64,000 bases of DNA from Paraburkholderia fungorum (GTDB taxonomy: Bacteria; Pseudomonadota; Gammaproteobacteria; Burkholderiales; Burkholderiaceae), in assembly GCF_902833645.1 (NCBI RefSeq), contig NZ_CADFGE010000001.1, positions 806,001-870,000 on the forward strand, read 5' to 3'. Shown here piece by piece: positions 1-11,698 of this stretch (its first letter is position 1; every line of letters starts with the position of its first letter). A program made the position numbers and the translations under genes. The notes beneath the pieces were generated by a model. That model searched no databases. It saw nothing but the letters and a program-made list of their open reading frames with translations, and was not told where the DNA came from.

Positions 1-1480
1 CCTGCTCCACCAGCGCAGCGTTCTGCTGGGTCACCTCATCCATCTGGGCGACGGCCAGATTCACCTGATCGATCCCTGTACTCTGCTCAATCGCCGCCGC
101 GGCAATCTCACCCATGATCGAACTCACCCGGGAAATCGCCTCGACAATTTCAGTCATCGTCGAGCCGGAACGTTCGACCAGTTGCGAACCGGCCTGCACC
201 CGCGCCGTCGAAGCATCGATCAAACCTTTGATCTCCTTGGCCGCCGCCGCGCTTCGCTGTGCCAACGAGCGCACTTCGCTCGCCACCACCGCAAAACCAC
301 GCCCCTGCTCGCCCGCACGCGCGGCTTCGACCGCAGCGTTCAGCGCCAGAATATTGGTCTGGAATGCGATCCCTTCGATCACGCCGACAATGTCGGCAAT
401 CCGCCGCGAGTCGTCGACGATGCCATGCATCGTGCCCACCACCTGCTCGGTCAGGTCCCCACCCTGTGCCGCCAGGCTTGATGCGCCCTGGGCCAATGAA
501 CTCGCCTGTTTCGCGTTGTCCGCCGTCTGCTTGACCGTCGAAGTCAGCTCTTCAATGCTGGCCGCCGTTTCTTCAAGCGACGCGGCCTGCTCCTCGGTAC
601 GTTGCGACAGATCGGTATTGCCCGCCGCAATCTCGCTCACACCCGTATCAATCGACTCCGTGCCGTGACGCACGGCATTCACCGTCTCGATCAGCGAGTC
701 CTGCATCTTGCGCAACGCCGCGGCGAGACGGCCCATTTCATTGTTGCTCGTCACGTCGATCTGGCCGGTCAGGTCCCCGTTGGCAATTCGCTGAAACTGC
801 GCAATAGTCGCGTCGACCGGACTGACAATGGCCCGCACCATAATCGCCCGCCCAACCAGGGAGCCCAGCAACGACAAGCCCATGCCGACCGCCACCGCAA
901 TGCAGATCGCGTAGAACAGATCCTGCGCGTCCTGATAGCGCTGGGCGCCATGATCGAGTTGCAACTGCTCGAGCGTAAGCATCGCCTTTTCGTACGCGCT
1001 ATAGAGCGATGGCAGCTTGTGTGCCTGCAACTGCTCGAATGCGGTCTTGTCGCCCGACTTGAGCGCGGCCAGCGCCGGATCGACCCCCTCATGCAGGAAA
1101 GTGTCGCGCTTGTCCTGCATGTCCTTGATCAAACGTTGTTCGTCGGCATCCGTGCTCGCACGGCTCAGATAGTGGGCAAGACGATCGTTCGACGCTTTCT
1201 GGTACTGATCGAACCGCTTGAGCACCGCGGTCGCGCCGTCCTGATCGTTCAGGTCGACCAACGACGCATAGGTCGCCAAAGCCAGACGCAGGCGCAGCAG
1301 TTGTCCGGCGCTGCCTTCGAGATCGGCGACTGCGGGCGTGTCCACGGTGTACATCTGCTGCAGCGACGCGTTGCTCGAACGCAACGACAACAGTCCCGCA
1401 GCGGCGCCGAACAACAGCACCACGCCAAAGAACACAATCATCAGGGTCAGGCAGGTTCGAATCGACAGATTTTTCAGCAT
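1..1480 (-). CDS. Methyl-accepting chemotaxis protein, 3' end cut by window edge
   Basis: Membrane chemoreceptor that signals to CheA/CheW. The start ATG is at 1478-1480, and about 493 codons are visible before the left edge removes the C-terminus. A short cytoplasmic N-terminus is followed by a first membrane helix (about residues 8-30), a roughly 160-residue periplasmic region that looks like a four-helix-bundle sensor, a second helix near residues 190-212, a HAMP segment and the coiled-coil signalling domain. The hairpin tip is recognisable (about residues 365-400, reading [20 protein letters not shown]). The ligand cannot be told from sequence. A FliA-type promoter lies upstream at 1611-1637. 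The signalling domain closely resembles that of the second receptor at 60380-61936. Identification as an MCP is secure. Confidence 0.95.
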   Translation of the reverse strand, partial: MLKNLSIRTCLTLMIVFFGVVLLFGAAAGLLSLRSSNASLQQMYTVDTPAVADLEGSAGQLLRLRLALATYASLVDLNDQDGATAVLKRFDQYQKASNDRLAHYLSRASTDADEQRLIKDMQDKRDTFLHEGVDPALAALKSGDKTAFEQLQAHKLPSLYSAYEKAMLTLEQLQLDHGAQRYQDAQDLFYAICIAVAVGMGLSLLGSLVGRAIMVRAIVSPVDATIAQFQRIANGDLTGQIDVTSNNEMGRLAAALRKMQDSLIETVNAVRHGTESIDTGVSEIAAGNTDLSQRTEEQAASLEETAASIEELTSTVKQTADNAKQASSLAQGASSLAAQGGDLTEQVVGTMHGIVDDSRRIADIVGVIEGIAFQTNILALNAAVEAARAGEQGRGFAVVASEVRSLAQRSAAAAKEIKGLIDASTARVQAGSQLVERSGSTMTEIVEAISRVSSIMGEIAAAAIEQSTGIDQVNLAVAQMDEVTQQNAALVEQ

Positions 1481-1610
1481 CGGGCTGGTCTCCATTGGGC
1501 TGCCTGGCTGGATGTTCAGAGAATTAGCCTCGGCCACGCGTGCTGCGCCCAAGCCCATCGGCCAGGCCCGCAACTTTTGTTTGAAATTTAAGCGAATGCC
1601 ACATAGAGGG

Positions 1611-1637
1611 TCTACGGCGGGATTACAGAAAACTTTA
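1611..1637 (-). promoter_or_regulatory. Sigma-28 (FliA) type promoter for the chemoreceptor
   Basis: On the minus strand the sequence reads TAAAGTTT, then exactly 11 bases, then GCCGTAGA. The FliA consensus is TAAAGTTT-N11-GCCGATAA, so the -35 is perfect and five of eight -10 bases match, including the GCCG core. It lies about 130 bases upstream of the receptor start and points at it, which fits a flagellar/chemotaxis regulon gene. Confidence 0.7.
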
Positions 1638-1784
1638 TGGTTGGTGACGCATGCGTTTGCGCTGCCTCAACCTCCGAGCGGAAGTCGGCGGCCGCTCGCG
1701 CAAGGACATTTGCGGGACTACCCGGGTGGTCGGCGAACGGCGGTTGGTAGAAAGTAACAAGGCGCGCGTTTCCGGAGCATTTCT

Positions 1785-2585
1785 ATGTCAGAAATAGGCT
1801 CGGCTCTGCTGGTTTTCGCTTTGTTGCTTGTCGGTACCGGCTTTGGCGTGTGGGTGCGACCGTTGCTGCCCGAGGAGCACAAGGCGCACGAAACCGTGCA
1901 ACTCATCCAGTTGGTTATCGGCATGCTGGTGACGTTCGCCGCTCTGGTGCTCGGACTAATGACGGCATCGGCGAAAACCAGCTTCGATACCGAATCGAAT
2001 GATCTGCGCACCTTCGCGGCTGACCTGATCGAATTCGACACGACCATGCGGGAATACGGCAGCGATACGGATGAGGCCCGGCATCTGCTGCGCCTCTACA
2101 CCGCAGCCGCGATTGCATCGACATGGCCAGGCGAGGCGGCTCCGACCGGTGACTATCCGCGGGACATCGGAACGCAGGACAACACGCAGAAGCTGGAGAA
2201 CGTGCGGCTCGGCGACATGCTGACCGCCGTGGGCCGGCAGTTGCGGCAGCTGAGAGCGCACGATCCGTTAGAACAGCGCGCGCTCAATGATGCGCTGACG
2301 CAATACCGACGAACCGTGGATGCCCGGTGGAAAATCATCGAGGAAGCGCACAGTTCGATTTCCCTGCCGTTCTTCGTGACGCTGACCTTCTGGCTGTGCG
2401 TGATTTTTCTCAGCTTCGGACTGATCGCGCCGCGCAACGCGCTGGCATTGGTCATGATCTCGCTCGGAGCAGTTTCTATTGCTTCCGCGATCTATGTGAT
2501 CGTCGACCTGGATACGCCGTTTTCCGGGCCGATTGTGATTTCCAGTTCGCCGATGAGAGATGCGCTGGAGCACCTCCGGCGGTGA
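1785..2585 (+). CDS. DUF4239 (bestrophin-like) membrane protein
   Basis: Inner-membrane protein of 266 residues. It has two N-terminal membrane helices (about residues 7-25 and 45-63), a central soluble stretch of about 130 residues, and two C-terminal helices (about 193-215 and 220-242). The segments around LVIGMLVTFAALVLGL and the charged ASAKTSFDTESNDLR stretch are typical of the DUF4239 family, which has been compared with bestrophins; the molecular function is not known. It stands alone: the chemoreceptor upstream is divergent and the next frame downstream is on the other strand. A purine-rich GGAG stretch precedes the ATG. Confidence 0.75.
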   Translation: MSEIGSALLVFALLLVGTGFGVWVRPLLPEEHKAHETVQLIQLVIGMLVTFAALVLGLMTASAKTSFDTESNDLRTFAADLIEFDTTMREYGSDTDEARHLLRLYTAAAIASTWPGEAAPTGDYPRDIGTQDNTQKLENVRLGDMLTAVGRQLRQLRAHDPLEQRALNDALTQYRRTVDARWKIIEEAHSSISLPFFVTLTFWLCVIFLSFGLIAPRNALALVMISLGAVSIASAIYVIVDLDTPFSGPIVISSSPMRDALEHLRR

Positions 2586-2615
2586 GGGATTCTTGCTGAC
2601 GAAGCTGAGCTGTGA

Positions 2616-2960
2616 TTACCCGGCGATGCTGTCACTGTTGTCAGCTTCCCGGCCGGCAACCAGCAGGTCGTCGGAATAGTCGATCGTGTAGGCGTAACGC
2701 ACCTTGGCGTAAGTCGCGAGCGGTTTGCCGACCTGCTTGCCCGCCGGGTTCGAAAGCTTCATCGGCGGCCCGGCCAATGCCGTGAACCCCAAGCCGTCCG
2801 CGCCGAGATAATGAGGCGCAGCGCTCGACGGCTGCTCCAGCGCAAAGTCGACATAGCACCGATGCGCAGTATCGACATTGAGGTCGATCCTGACGCGATG
2901 ATCGCACGTCGGAAAGATGGCAGCGACACGGCCAGGGCATGATGCGTGTCGATTTTCATA
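2616..2960 (-). pseudogene. Open frame without a start codon, possible frameshifted small gene
   Basis: Between the DUF4239 gene and the ssb terminator one minus-strand frame stays open for 114 codons and ends with TAA at 2616-2618. Its composition looks protein-like (for example RVRIDLNVDTAHRCYVDFAL), but it has no ATG or GTG before an internal Met at about codon 67. An ATG in another frame (2957-2959, MKIDTHHALAV) sits near the front, as if a frameshift separates the start from the body. I do not recognise the family. It could be a decayed gene, a gene with an unusual start, or chance. Confidence 0.3.
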
Positions 2961-2966
2961 GACACG

Positions 2967-2992
2967 AAAAACCCCGCACGAAGGCGGGGTTG
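2967..2992 (-). terminator. Rho-independent terminator after ssb
   Basis: On the minus strand a 7-bp stem (ACCCCGC / GCGGGGT) with a 6-base loop is followed by a run of five T. It lies about 30 bases past the ssb stop codon. Confidence 0.8.
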
Positions 2993-3022
2993 ATCGTTAC
3001 ATTCTGTGGTTACGCGTAAACC

Positions 3023-3562
3023 TCAAAACGGAATATCGTCGTCCATCTCGTCAAAGCCGCCGCCGGCCGGCGCGCTCGGCCGGCTCGAACCACCGCCGCC
3101 ACCGCCGCTGCCGCCACGCGAAGCGCCGCCGCCCGAGACCGCACGGCCGCCACCACCGCCGCCGCTACGCTCCGACGGCTCACCGCGGCTGTAACCGCCT
3201 TCGTCGCCACCGCCGCCCATCGAGCCGCCACGGCCACCCAGCATTTGCATCTGCTCGGCGACGATTTCGGTCGAGTAACGATCGGTGCCGTCCTGAGCCT
3301 GCCACTTGCGGGTGCGGATGCGCCCTTCCAGGTACACCGACGAGCCCTTCTTCAGATATTCGGACACGATTTCAGCCAACCGGCCGAAGAACGACACGCG
3401 GTGCCATTCAGTCGCTTCCTTCATTTCGCCGGACGCCTTGTCCTTGTACCGATCCGTCGTTGCAAGGCGGATGTTCGCCACTGCGTCGCCACTCGGAAGA
3501 TAACGGACTTCCGGATCGGCTCCGAGATTGCCGACGAGAATGACCTTGTTCACGGATGCCAT
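3023..3562 (-). CDS. ssb: Single-stranded DNA-binding protein
   Basis: Binds single-stranded DNA as a tetramer during replication, repair and recombination. The protein has 179 residues. An N-terminal OB fold begins [14 protein letters not shown] and covers about the first 110 residues. It is followed by a glycine-rich disordered linker of about 60 residues and the acidic tail DDDIPF that recruits partner proteins. The start at 3560-3562 is chosen because AGGAG precedes it at good spacing; an in-frame extension to 3613 has no such support. The gene lies 123 bases downstream of the MFS gene in the same direction, and a terminator follows. The linker is encoded by long GGC/GCC runs but shows no sign of frame loss. 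Confidence 0.97.
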   Translation of the reverse strand: MASVNKVILVGNLGADPEVRYLPSGDAVANIRLATTDRYKDKASGEMKEATEWHRVSFFGRLAEIVSEYLKKGSSVYLEGRIRTRKWQAQDGTDRYSTEIVAEQMQMLGGRGGSMGGGGDEGGYSRGEPSERSGGGGGGRAVSGGGASRGGSGGGGGGSSRPSAPAGGGFDEMDDDIPF

Positions 3563-3685
3563 GAGTTTCTCCTGTTGATTCCGTTGCGGGCGGCGCGGCA
3601 ACACACGATTCACGTCTCAAGCCAGCGGGCCGGAGACCGGAACTGCGCCTCAGCCCGCCGCCAGGTGAGTTCTGAGTGAGCCTTT

Positions 3686-4873
3686 TTACGCCTTGCGCGG
3701 CGGCTGCTTCATCTGTGCGGCGATTATAAGCCAGCACAAAACAAGCCCCGAACAAGTGAAGAAAACAGCGCTCTGACCGTCCACTTTCAGCAGCCAGCCG
3801 CCGACCACGCCGCCCAGTGCAAGACCGATCGACTGTGTGGTGTTGTACACGCCGGCCGCCGCGCCCTTGCGGGTGCCAGGCGCCAGTTTCGACACCAGCG
3901 AAGGCTGCGACGCTTCAAGAATATTGAAGCCCAGAAAGTAGACAAAGAGAATCGCCGCCACACTCAGAATCGTATGCGGTGCGACGCCCAACAACAACTG
4001 TCCGATCAGGATAAGACCGATCGCCGACAGCAGCACGATCTTCATTTTTCCGCGCTTTTCCGCCGCGATGATCGCCGGGACCATCATCACGAACGAGAGG
4101 CCCATCACCGGCAGATACACCTTCCAGTGCGACGCGACCGGCAGGCCGCCGGCCTCGAGAATACGCGGCACGACGAGGAACAACGCCGTTTGCGTGGCAT
4201 GCAGCACGAGCACGCCGAAGTTCAAACGCAGCAGCTCGACGTTATGCAGCACCTCGGCGAACGGCGCGCGCACGTGCACCGGCTTGGGCGCATCGGGCAC
4301 GACCCACAGCACGAGACCGATCGCCAGAATCGAGAAGATGCCGACCAGCGTGAACAGGCCACTCATGCCGACCCACTGGAACACGATCGGCGCGCCGACA
4401 ATCGCCGCCGCGAACGAAATGCCGATACTGCCGCCGACCATCGCCATCGCCTTGGTGCGATGCTCTTCGGAGGTCAGGTCAGCAATAAACGCGATCACCG
4501 CGGACGACACCGCGCCCATGCCCTGAATTACCCGGCCAACGATAATCCACGTCATGTCGTGGGCGCCCGCCGCGACGAAGCTGCCGAGCGCGAAGATCAG
4601 CAGGCCGGTCGCAATGACCGGTTTGCGCCCAACCTTGTCGGAAACCCAGCCGTAGAAGATGTACAGCATCGACTGCGTCACGCCGTACGCACCGAGCGCG
4701 ATCCCCACCAGCAGCACGTTGTCGCCGCCAGGGATGGTCTTCGCGTAGATCGAGAACACCGGCATGATCATGAAGAGACCGAGCATGCGCAGCGCGAAGA
4801 TAGCGGCAAGCGACACGGTCGCGCGCATTTCAGGCGCGCTCATGCGTGAGGATGTAGCAGACGGATTGGACAT
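3686..4873 (-). CDS. MFS transporter, YajR-like
   Basis: Major facilitator superfamily permease of 395 residues with about 12 predicted membrane helices. The loop between helices 2 and 3 carries the family signature (GWVSDKVGRKPVIATG). The N-terminal half resembles drug/proton antiporters; the substrate cannot be read from sequence. The start at 4871-4873 (MSNPSATSS) is preferred to an upstream in-frame ATG at 4921 because the extra residues are not membrane-protein like. The gene is divergent from uvrA and is followed on the same strand by ssb; whether the two are co-transcribed is not clear. Confidence 0.85.
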   Translation of the reverse strand: MSNPSATSSRMSAPEMRATVSLAAIFALRMLGLFMIMPVFSIYAKTIPGGDNVLLVGIALGAYGVTQSMLYIFYGWVSDKVGRKPVIATGLLIFALGSFVAAGAHDMTWIIVGRVIQGMGAVSSAVIAFIADLTSEEHRTKAMAMVGGSIGISFAAAIVGAPIVFQWVGMSGLFTLVGIFSILAIGLVLWVVPDAPKPVHVRAPFAEVLHNVELLRLNFGVLVLHATQTALFLVVPRILEAGGLPVASHWKVYLPVMGLSFVMMVPAIIAAEKRGKMKIVLLSAIGLILIGQLLLGVAPHTILSVAAILFVYFLGFNILEASQPSLVSKLAPGTRKGAAAGVYNTTQSIGLALGGVVGGWLLKVDGQSAVFFTCSGLVLCWLIIAAQMKQPPRKA

Positions 4874-5156
4874 CGGGAGCGTTCTTTGAATGAGCTGGGC
4901 GGCAAGCATGCGGCGCGGCATTCGGGCCGGCGGCCTTGCTACACGCCCGCCTGGAGCCTCGCGGCGCCTTGTACTCGCGGAAATCGGCCCCAGTTAGACC
5001 TCTTCTCCGCGGCGCTGGACCGCTGCCTTACAGCTTGCCTCATGCCTTCTTCGGGCTGTCAGGAAGCCGTAACGGCGGTCTTGAAAAGTCGTTATAGTAG
5101 CAGGTTTAGCCTCCTCCTCTTTCCGCCAGGTCACGGGCCAAGTCTTGGAATAACGC
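4874..5156. other. Divergent intergenic region between MFS gene and uvrA
   Basis: This 283-base region must carry the promoters of both the MFS-ssb side and uvrA. On the plus strand a -10-like TATAGT lies at 5093-5098, but no good -35 is seen 17 bases before it. I looked for a LexA box of the CTGT-N8-ACAG type and found none. No other structure stood out. Confidence 0.35.
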
Positions 5157-8030
<2,874 letters not shown>

Positions 8031-8064
8031 CGCAGCACAACACGGGTTGGAGACGGAATAAGCC

Positions 8065-9150
8065 ATGGCCAAGCGGAATCAGGCGCGCGACGACGGGGAA
8101 GTGCAGGACCTACGCCCACGCCCGGTCAGGCTGACTAGCGACATGAGCCTGCCGAAGCTGTCGGCGGTCGAAATCGGCAGTTACGTGCTGATGCTGATCG
8201 GAATGTGGGCGGTCATCGAACTGCGGCTGCTCGGCGCCTTGCTGGCCGGGCTGCTCGTGTATCAACTCGTGCACACCATTGCGCCGCGCATCGAGCGGCA
8301 TATGTCGAGCCAGCGCGCACGCTGGCTCGCGGTGGTGATTCTCTCGGCCGTGATAGTCGGCGCACTGACAGGGCTGACGCTGGGCATCATCGAGCACTTC
8401 GAGAACGACGTGCCGAGTGTGCAGAAACTGCTCGACCAGGCGATGCAATTGATCGACGAGGCGCGCGGCCGGATCCCGCAATTTATCGCCAACTATCTGC
8501 CGGTCGACACCGAGCAGATGAAGGCCAAGGCGACCGAGTTGATGCAGACGCACGCGAACATGCTGCAGCAAAGCGGCAAGACCGCGGCGCGCGCGTTCAC
8601 GCATATTCTGATCGGCATGATCATCGGCGCGATCATCGCGGTCGGGGCGCAAAAGCATATGCACCGGCTGCCGCTATCCACCGCGTTCGTCACGCGCGTG
8701 GCCCGTTTCGCCGACGCCTTCCGCCGCATCGTCTTCGCTCAGGTCAAGATTTCCGCGATCAATGCGGTCTTCACCGGCATCTTCCTGCTGGTGATCCTGC
8801 CGATCTTTCACGACACCTTGCCGCTCTCCAAGACGCTGGTGCTGGTGACGTTTATCGCCGGCTTGCTGCCGGTGATCGGCAATCTGATCTCGAATACGAT
8901 CATTGTCGCGGTGGCGCTCTCGGTGAGCTTTCCGGCGGCGATCATGTCGCTGATATTCCTGATCGTGATCCACAAGCTGGAATACTTCCTGAATGCGCGC
9001 ATCGTCGGCGGTCAGATCGAGGCGCGCGCGTGGGAATTGCTGATCGCGATGCTCGTGATGGAAGCCGCGTTCGGCCTCCCCGGCGTGGTCGCGGCGCCGA
9101 TCTTCTATGCGTACATCAAGCGGGAATTGATTTATCTGCGGCTCGTGTGA
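8065..9150 (+). CDS. AI-2E family transporter (PerM-like)
   Basis: Membrane protein of 361 residues of the AI-2E/UPF0118 family, whose members are permeases of various substrates; the name does not prove autoinducer transport. The N-terminus is about 25 hydrophilic residues, followed by paired helices (about 30-75), a soluble stretch of about 70 residues (including FENDVPSVQKLLDQAMQLID), then several C-terminal helices with the family-typical GLLPVIGNLISN and GGQIEARAWELLIAM stretches. It follows uvrA by 34 bases on the same strand and is closed by a strong terminator, so co-transcription with uvrA is possible. Confidence 0.88.
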   Translation: MAKRNQARDDGEVQDLRPRPVRLTSDMSLPKLSAVEIGSYVLMLIGMWAVIELRLLGALLAGLLVYQLVHTIAPRIERHMSSQRARWLAVVILSAVIVGALTGLTLGIIEHFENDVPSVQKLLDQAMQLIDEARGRIPQFIANYLPVDTEQMKAKATELMQTHANMLQQSGKTAARAFTHILIGMIIGAIIAVGAQKHMHRLPLSTAFVTRVARFADAFRRIVFAQVKISAINAVFTGIFLLVILPIFHDTLPLSKTLVLVTFIAGLLPVIGNLISNTIIVAVALSVSFPAAIMSLIFLIVIHKLEYFLNARIVGGQIEARAWELLIAMLVMEAAFGLPGVVAAPIFYAYIKRELIYLRLV

Positions 9151-9166
9151 GCAGGCAGCAGCAAAC

Positions 9167-9197
9167 AAAAAAGCGGCCCCTGCGGGCCGCTTTTTTT
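9167..9197. terminator. Bidirectional rho-independent terminator
   Basis: A GC-rich stem (AAGCGGCCC / GGGCCGCTT) flanked by A and T runs on its two sides lies between the AI-2E transporter gene and the convergent siderophore receptor gene. It can serve both. Confidence 0.85.
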
Positions 9198-9201
9198 ACG
9201 C

Positions 9202-11370
9202 TCAGAAGTCGAGGCGCGCGTTCAATGACAGCGTGCGCGGATCGCCCGGCGTCACGTAGTCCGCATACTGATATTGCCAGTAGCGGCGATTGAGCAGATT
9301 GTCGATCGCCGCGCGGAACGTCACGTCGTAGCCACCGATACGCGTGGCATAGCTCGCACCGAGGTTGACGAGCAGGTAGCCCGGCGCATTGAGACTGGCG
9401 CTTGGACGCACGTTGGTATTGCCGGTGAACTTTGCATCGGCGCCGATGCGCAACCCGGGCACATACGGCACGGAATAAGCTGCATGACCCGCCACGACGA
9501 ACTGCGGCGCGCCGGCCACGCGATTGCCGTTATTTGCCGCGCCTTTTTCGTACTTCGTGTTGATCCACATGAGATCGCCGCCGACATTCCAGTTCGAGCC
9601 CAGACGCACGTCGCCACCGAACTCCACGCCCTGAAAGATCGATTGACCGTCCTGCGTGAAGACGTTCGCACTGTTTGCGTATTCCGAGCCGCGTTCGATC
9701 CGGAACAGCGCGGCCGTCGCGCTCCAGCGCGCGTGCTCGCTCTTGATCCCGACTTCGTACTGCTTGCTGCGCAACGGCTTGAGCTGCACCCCGCGGTTCG
9801 CGTACGTATCGCCCACGATGCTGCCCGCTTCCAGCGATTCGACGTAGCTGGTGTACAGCGTGGTGGTCGGCGCGAGTTTGAACATCAGCGCGACGGTCGG
9901 CGTCACGACGCCGTTCTGGCTATAGCTCGACGTGGTTGCGCCGGTAGTCGAATAGCCGTGCTGTTCGTAGTTCGTATAACGCACGCCGCCCAGCACCGAC
10001 CAGCGCTGCGTCAGCTGGATCGTATCGCTCGCGAACAAGGCCTTTTGCGTGATGTCGCTGTTGCGATACGTGTAGTAATTCGGAGCGCTGTCGAAGGTAT
10101 TGGTGTTCGGCTGATAGAGGTTGCCCGTGCCGAGCTGGCCGAAGAAACTGTTCGCGCCGTAGTCGTTGGTTTGCCGCTGATAAGCCGCGCCGAATACGAG
10201 TTGATGCTGGAACGGCCCGGTCTTGACGCTGCCCTCCGCCGACACCTGCCACAAGCTCAGCTGATGCCCTTCCTTGCCGGCGAAACGGCTATCCGTGTAA
10301 TCGCCCGCGCTGTTCAGCAGGTAGTACGTGCTCTCGTTGCGATCACGCGAGCTTTTGCTGTAGCTGTAGGTCGCATTGAGCGTCCAGTCCGCGCTCAGGT
10401 TGTACTGCACGCCGGCGGTGTAGAGCTGCACATTCGTGTTCAGATGCTGGTCGGGACCGGAGAGGTCGCCCGTGCCGCCGCTCAACGTGCGCGGCAAGCT
10501 CGTGCCCGGATATTGCGCCGTCGAGATCGCCCCGGTAATGCCGCTCGCATGACGTTCCTGATACAGCGCGCCGAAGCTCGCCTTGAGGTCGCGGGTGATA
10601 CGGGCATCGAGTGCCAGCGACACGGAATCGCGCCGCACATTACCTTCGTTGTAGGTCTTGCCTTCTTCGTGCGTCGCATTCAGCCGGTAACCGAACACGC
10701 CGTTCGGGCCGACGCGGCCGCCGAGATCGGCGTGTTCGCTCCACACGCCGGCCGTTTGATAGCCAATGTCGATGCTGCGTACCGGTGCGGTCGAAACCGG
10801 CGGTTTTTTCGTCACGTAGTTGACCACGCCACCCGGTGCGCCGAAACCATACATGAAGCCGGTCAATCCCTTCAGCAGTTCCACTTTTTCGAGTTGCTCG
10901 TACGGCATCGTGATGCCATAGCTGTTAAAGGGCAGACCGTCGATCTTGAAGCCCGACTGCCAGTCGAGTTGCATGCCGCGCACCGTCACATAGGTGGCCC
11001 ATGCGTTGTAAGCGTTGCCGTTGTCGGTTACGGATGCGTCGGTGGCGAAAACATCGCCGAGTTTGGACGGCTGGCGATCCTGCAATTCTTCGCTGGTGAC
11101 CACGGCGGTGGAGAACGGCGTGTCGAGTTGCGAGCGCGCGCCGAGCGCCCCACTACTCACGTCTTCTTTCAGGTGCTGCGCCGTATCTTGCGTCGCTGTG
11201 ACTTTGACAGTCGGCAGCGCTTTTTCGCTTGCGTCCGGCGTCGCCTGGGTGACGGACGCCTGTTGCGCCCACACCCCATGACTCGCCGCAAATGCCAGAC
11301 ACGCCGCCAAGTGCAATGGCCGCACCATCAACCGTTTCGTCGGCTGCTTTACCCCGTTCTTTACGCTCAT
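9202..11370 (-). CDS. TonB-dependent siderophore receptor
   Basis: Outer-membrane beta-barrel that imports ferric siderophores using TonB energy; 722 residues. It has a signal peptide (ending near GVWAQ), a short segment with a TonB-box-like stretch (ALPTVKVTA), a plug domain of about 150 residues (SEELQDRQPSKLGDVFATD onward), and a 22-strand-type barrel ending in the expected terminal Phe (LSLNARLDF). There is no N-terminal STN signalling domain, so it is not a transducer with its own sigma factor. The start at 11368-11370 is preferred to an in-frame ATG at 11400 because the latter abuts the Fur box. It is divergent from the PepSY protein. The siderophore type (FhuE/FcuA-like, possibly hydroxamate) is a guess. 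Confidence 0.92.
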   Translation of the reverse strand: MSVKNGVKQPTKRLMVRPLHLAACLAFAASHGVWAQQASVTQATPDASEKALPTVKVTATQDTAQHLKEDVSSGALGARSQLDTPFSTAVVTSEELQDRQPSKLGDVFATDASVTDNGNAYNAWATYVTVRGMQLDWQSGFKIDGLPFNSYGITMPYEQLEKVELLKGLTGFMYGFGAPGGVVNYVTKKPPVSTAPVRSIDIGYQTAGVWSEHADLGGRVGPNGVFGYRLNATHEEGKTYNEGNVRRDSVSLALDARITRDLKASFGALYQERHASGITGAISTAQYPGTSLPRTLSGGTGDLSGPDQHLNTNVQLYTAGVQYNLSADWTLNATYSYSKSSRDRNESTYYLLNSAGDYTDSRFAGKEGHQLSLWQVSAEGSVKTGPFQHQLVFGAAYQRQTNDYGANSFFGQLGTGNLYQPNTNTFDSAPNYYTYRNSDITQKALFASDTIQLTQRWSVLGGVRYTNYEQHGYSTTGATTSSYSQNGVVTPTVALMFKLAPTTTLYTSYVESLEAGSIVGDTYANRGVQLKPLRSKQYEVGIKSEHARWSATAALFRIERGSEYANSANVFTQDGQSIFQGVEFGGDVRLGSNWNVGGDLMWINTKYEKGAANNGNRVAGAPQFVVAGHAAYSVPYVPGLRIGADAKFTGNTNVRPSASLNAPGYLLVNLGASYATRIGGYDVTFRAAIDNLLNRRYWQYQYADYVTPGDPRTLSLNARLDF

Positions 11371-11400
11371 CGCTGATTCCGATTTTTCCAAGAAAATCAT

Positions 11401-11426
11401 TCAAATGAGAATCATTCCCATTCAAT
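11401..11426 (-). promoter_or_regulatory. Fur box upstream of the siderophore receptor
   Basis: The minus strand carries AATGGGAATGATTCTCATTT, a close variant of the Fur consensus built on GATAATGATAATCATTATC, directly before the receptor gene. This predicts repression by iron-loaded Fur. Confidence 0.75.
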
Positions 11427-11615
11427 AATGGCCGCGATGATGCCGAAGAATTATGCTAAATGTAAGCTTTTCCATGCGACATTTTGTCGCACATACGATG
11501 TCGATTTGGCCTGAAAGCCATGCCGGAAAGCGGTTCACACGGTATGAGCGAACGCGTTGCCCTCGCATCGCCGCGACGCACTTACGAGAAACTTGCAGTC
11601 GGCGGCACGATTCCA

Positions 11616-11638
11616 TAAGATGAGAACAATTCCCATTT
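11616..11638 (+). promoter_or_regulatory. Fur-like box upstream of the PepSY gene
   Basis: The plus strand reads GATGAGAACAATTCCCATTT about 60 bases before the PepSY gene start. It is a second Fur-type site with one clear mismatch in the centre, facing the divergent gene. It suggests both genes are iron-controlled. Confidence 0.6.
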
Positions 11639-11698
11639 GCACTACGCCTTTGCTGTGATATTCCTTCAGGCTCCCCGCCGCTTTTCTCCGACTCAGCC

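Noticed and set aside
3050..3230. GC-rich triplet runs in ssb as a tandem repeat or slipped region
   Set aside because: They encode the normal Gly-rich linker of SSB and keep the frame to the DDDIPF tail.
4874..5156. LexA (SOS) box at the uvrA/MFS divergent region
   Set aside because: No CTGT-N8-ACAG type site was found, though uvrA and ssb are often SOS genes.
9274..11376. 700-codon plus-strand open frame antisense to the siderophore receptor
   Set aside because: Typical high-GC shadow frame: Arg/His/Ala-rich with no domain, while the minus strand encodes an obvious TonB receptor.
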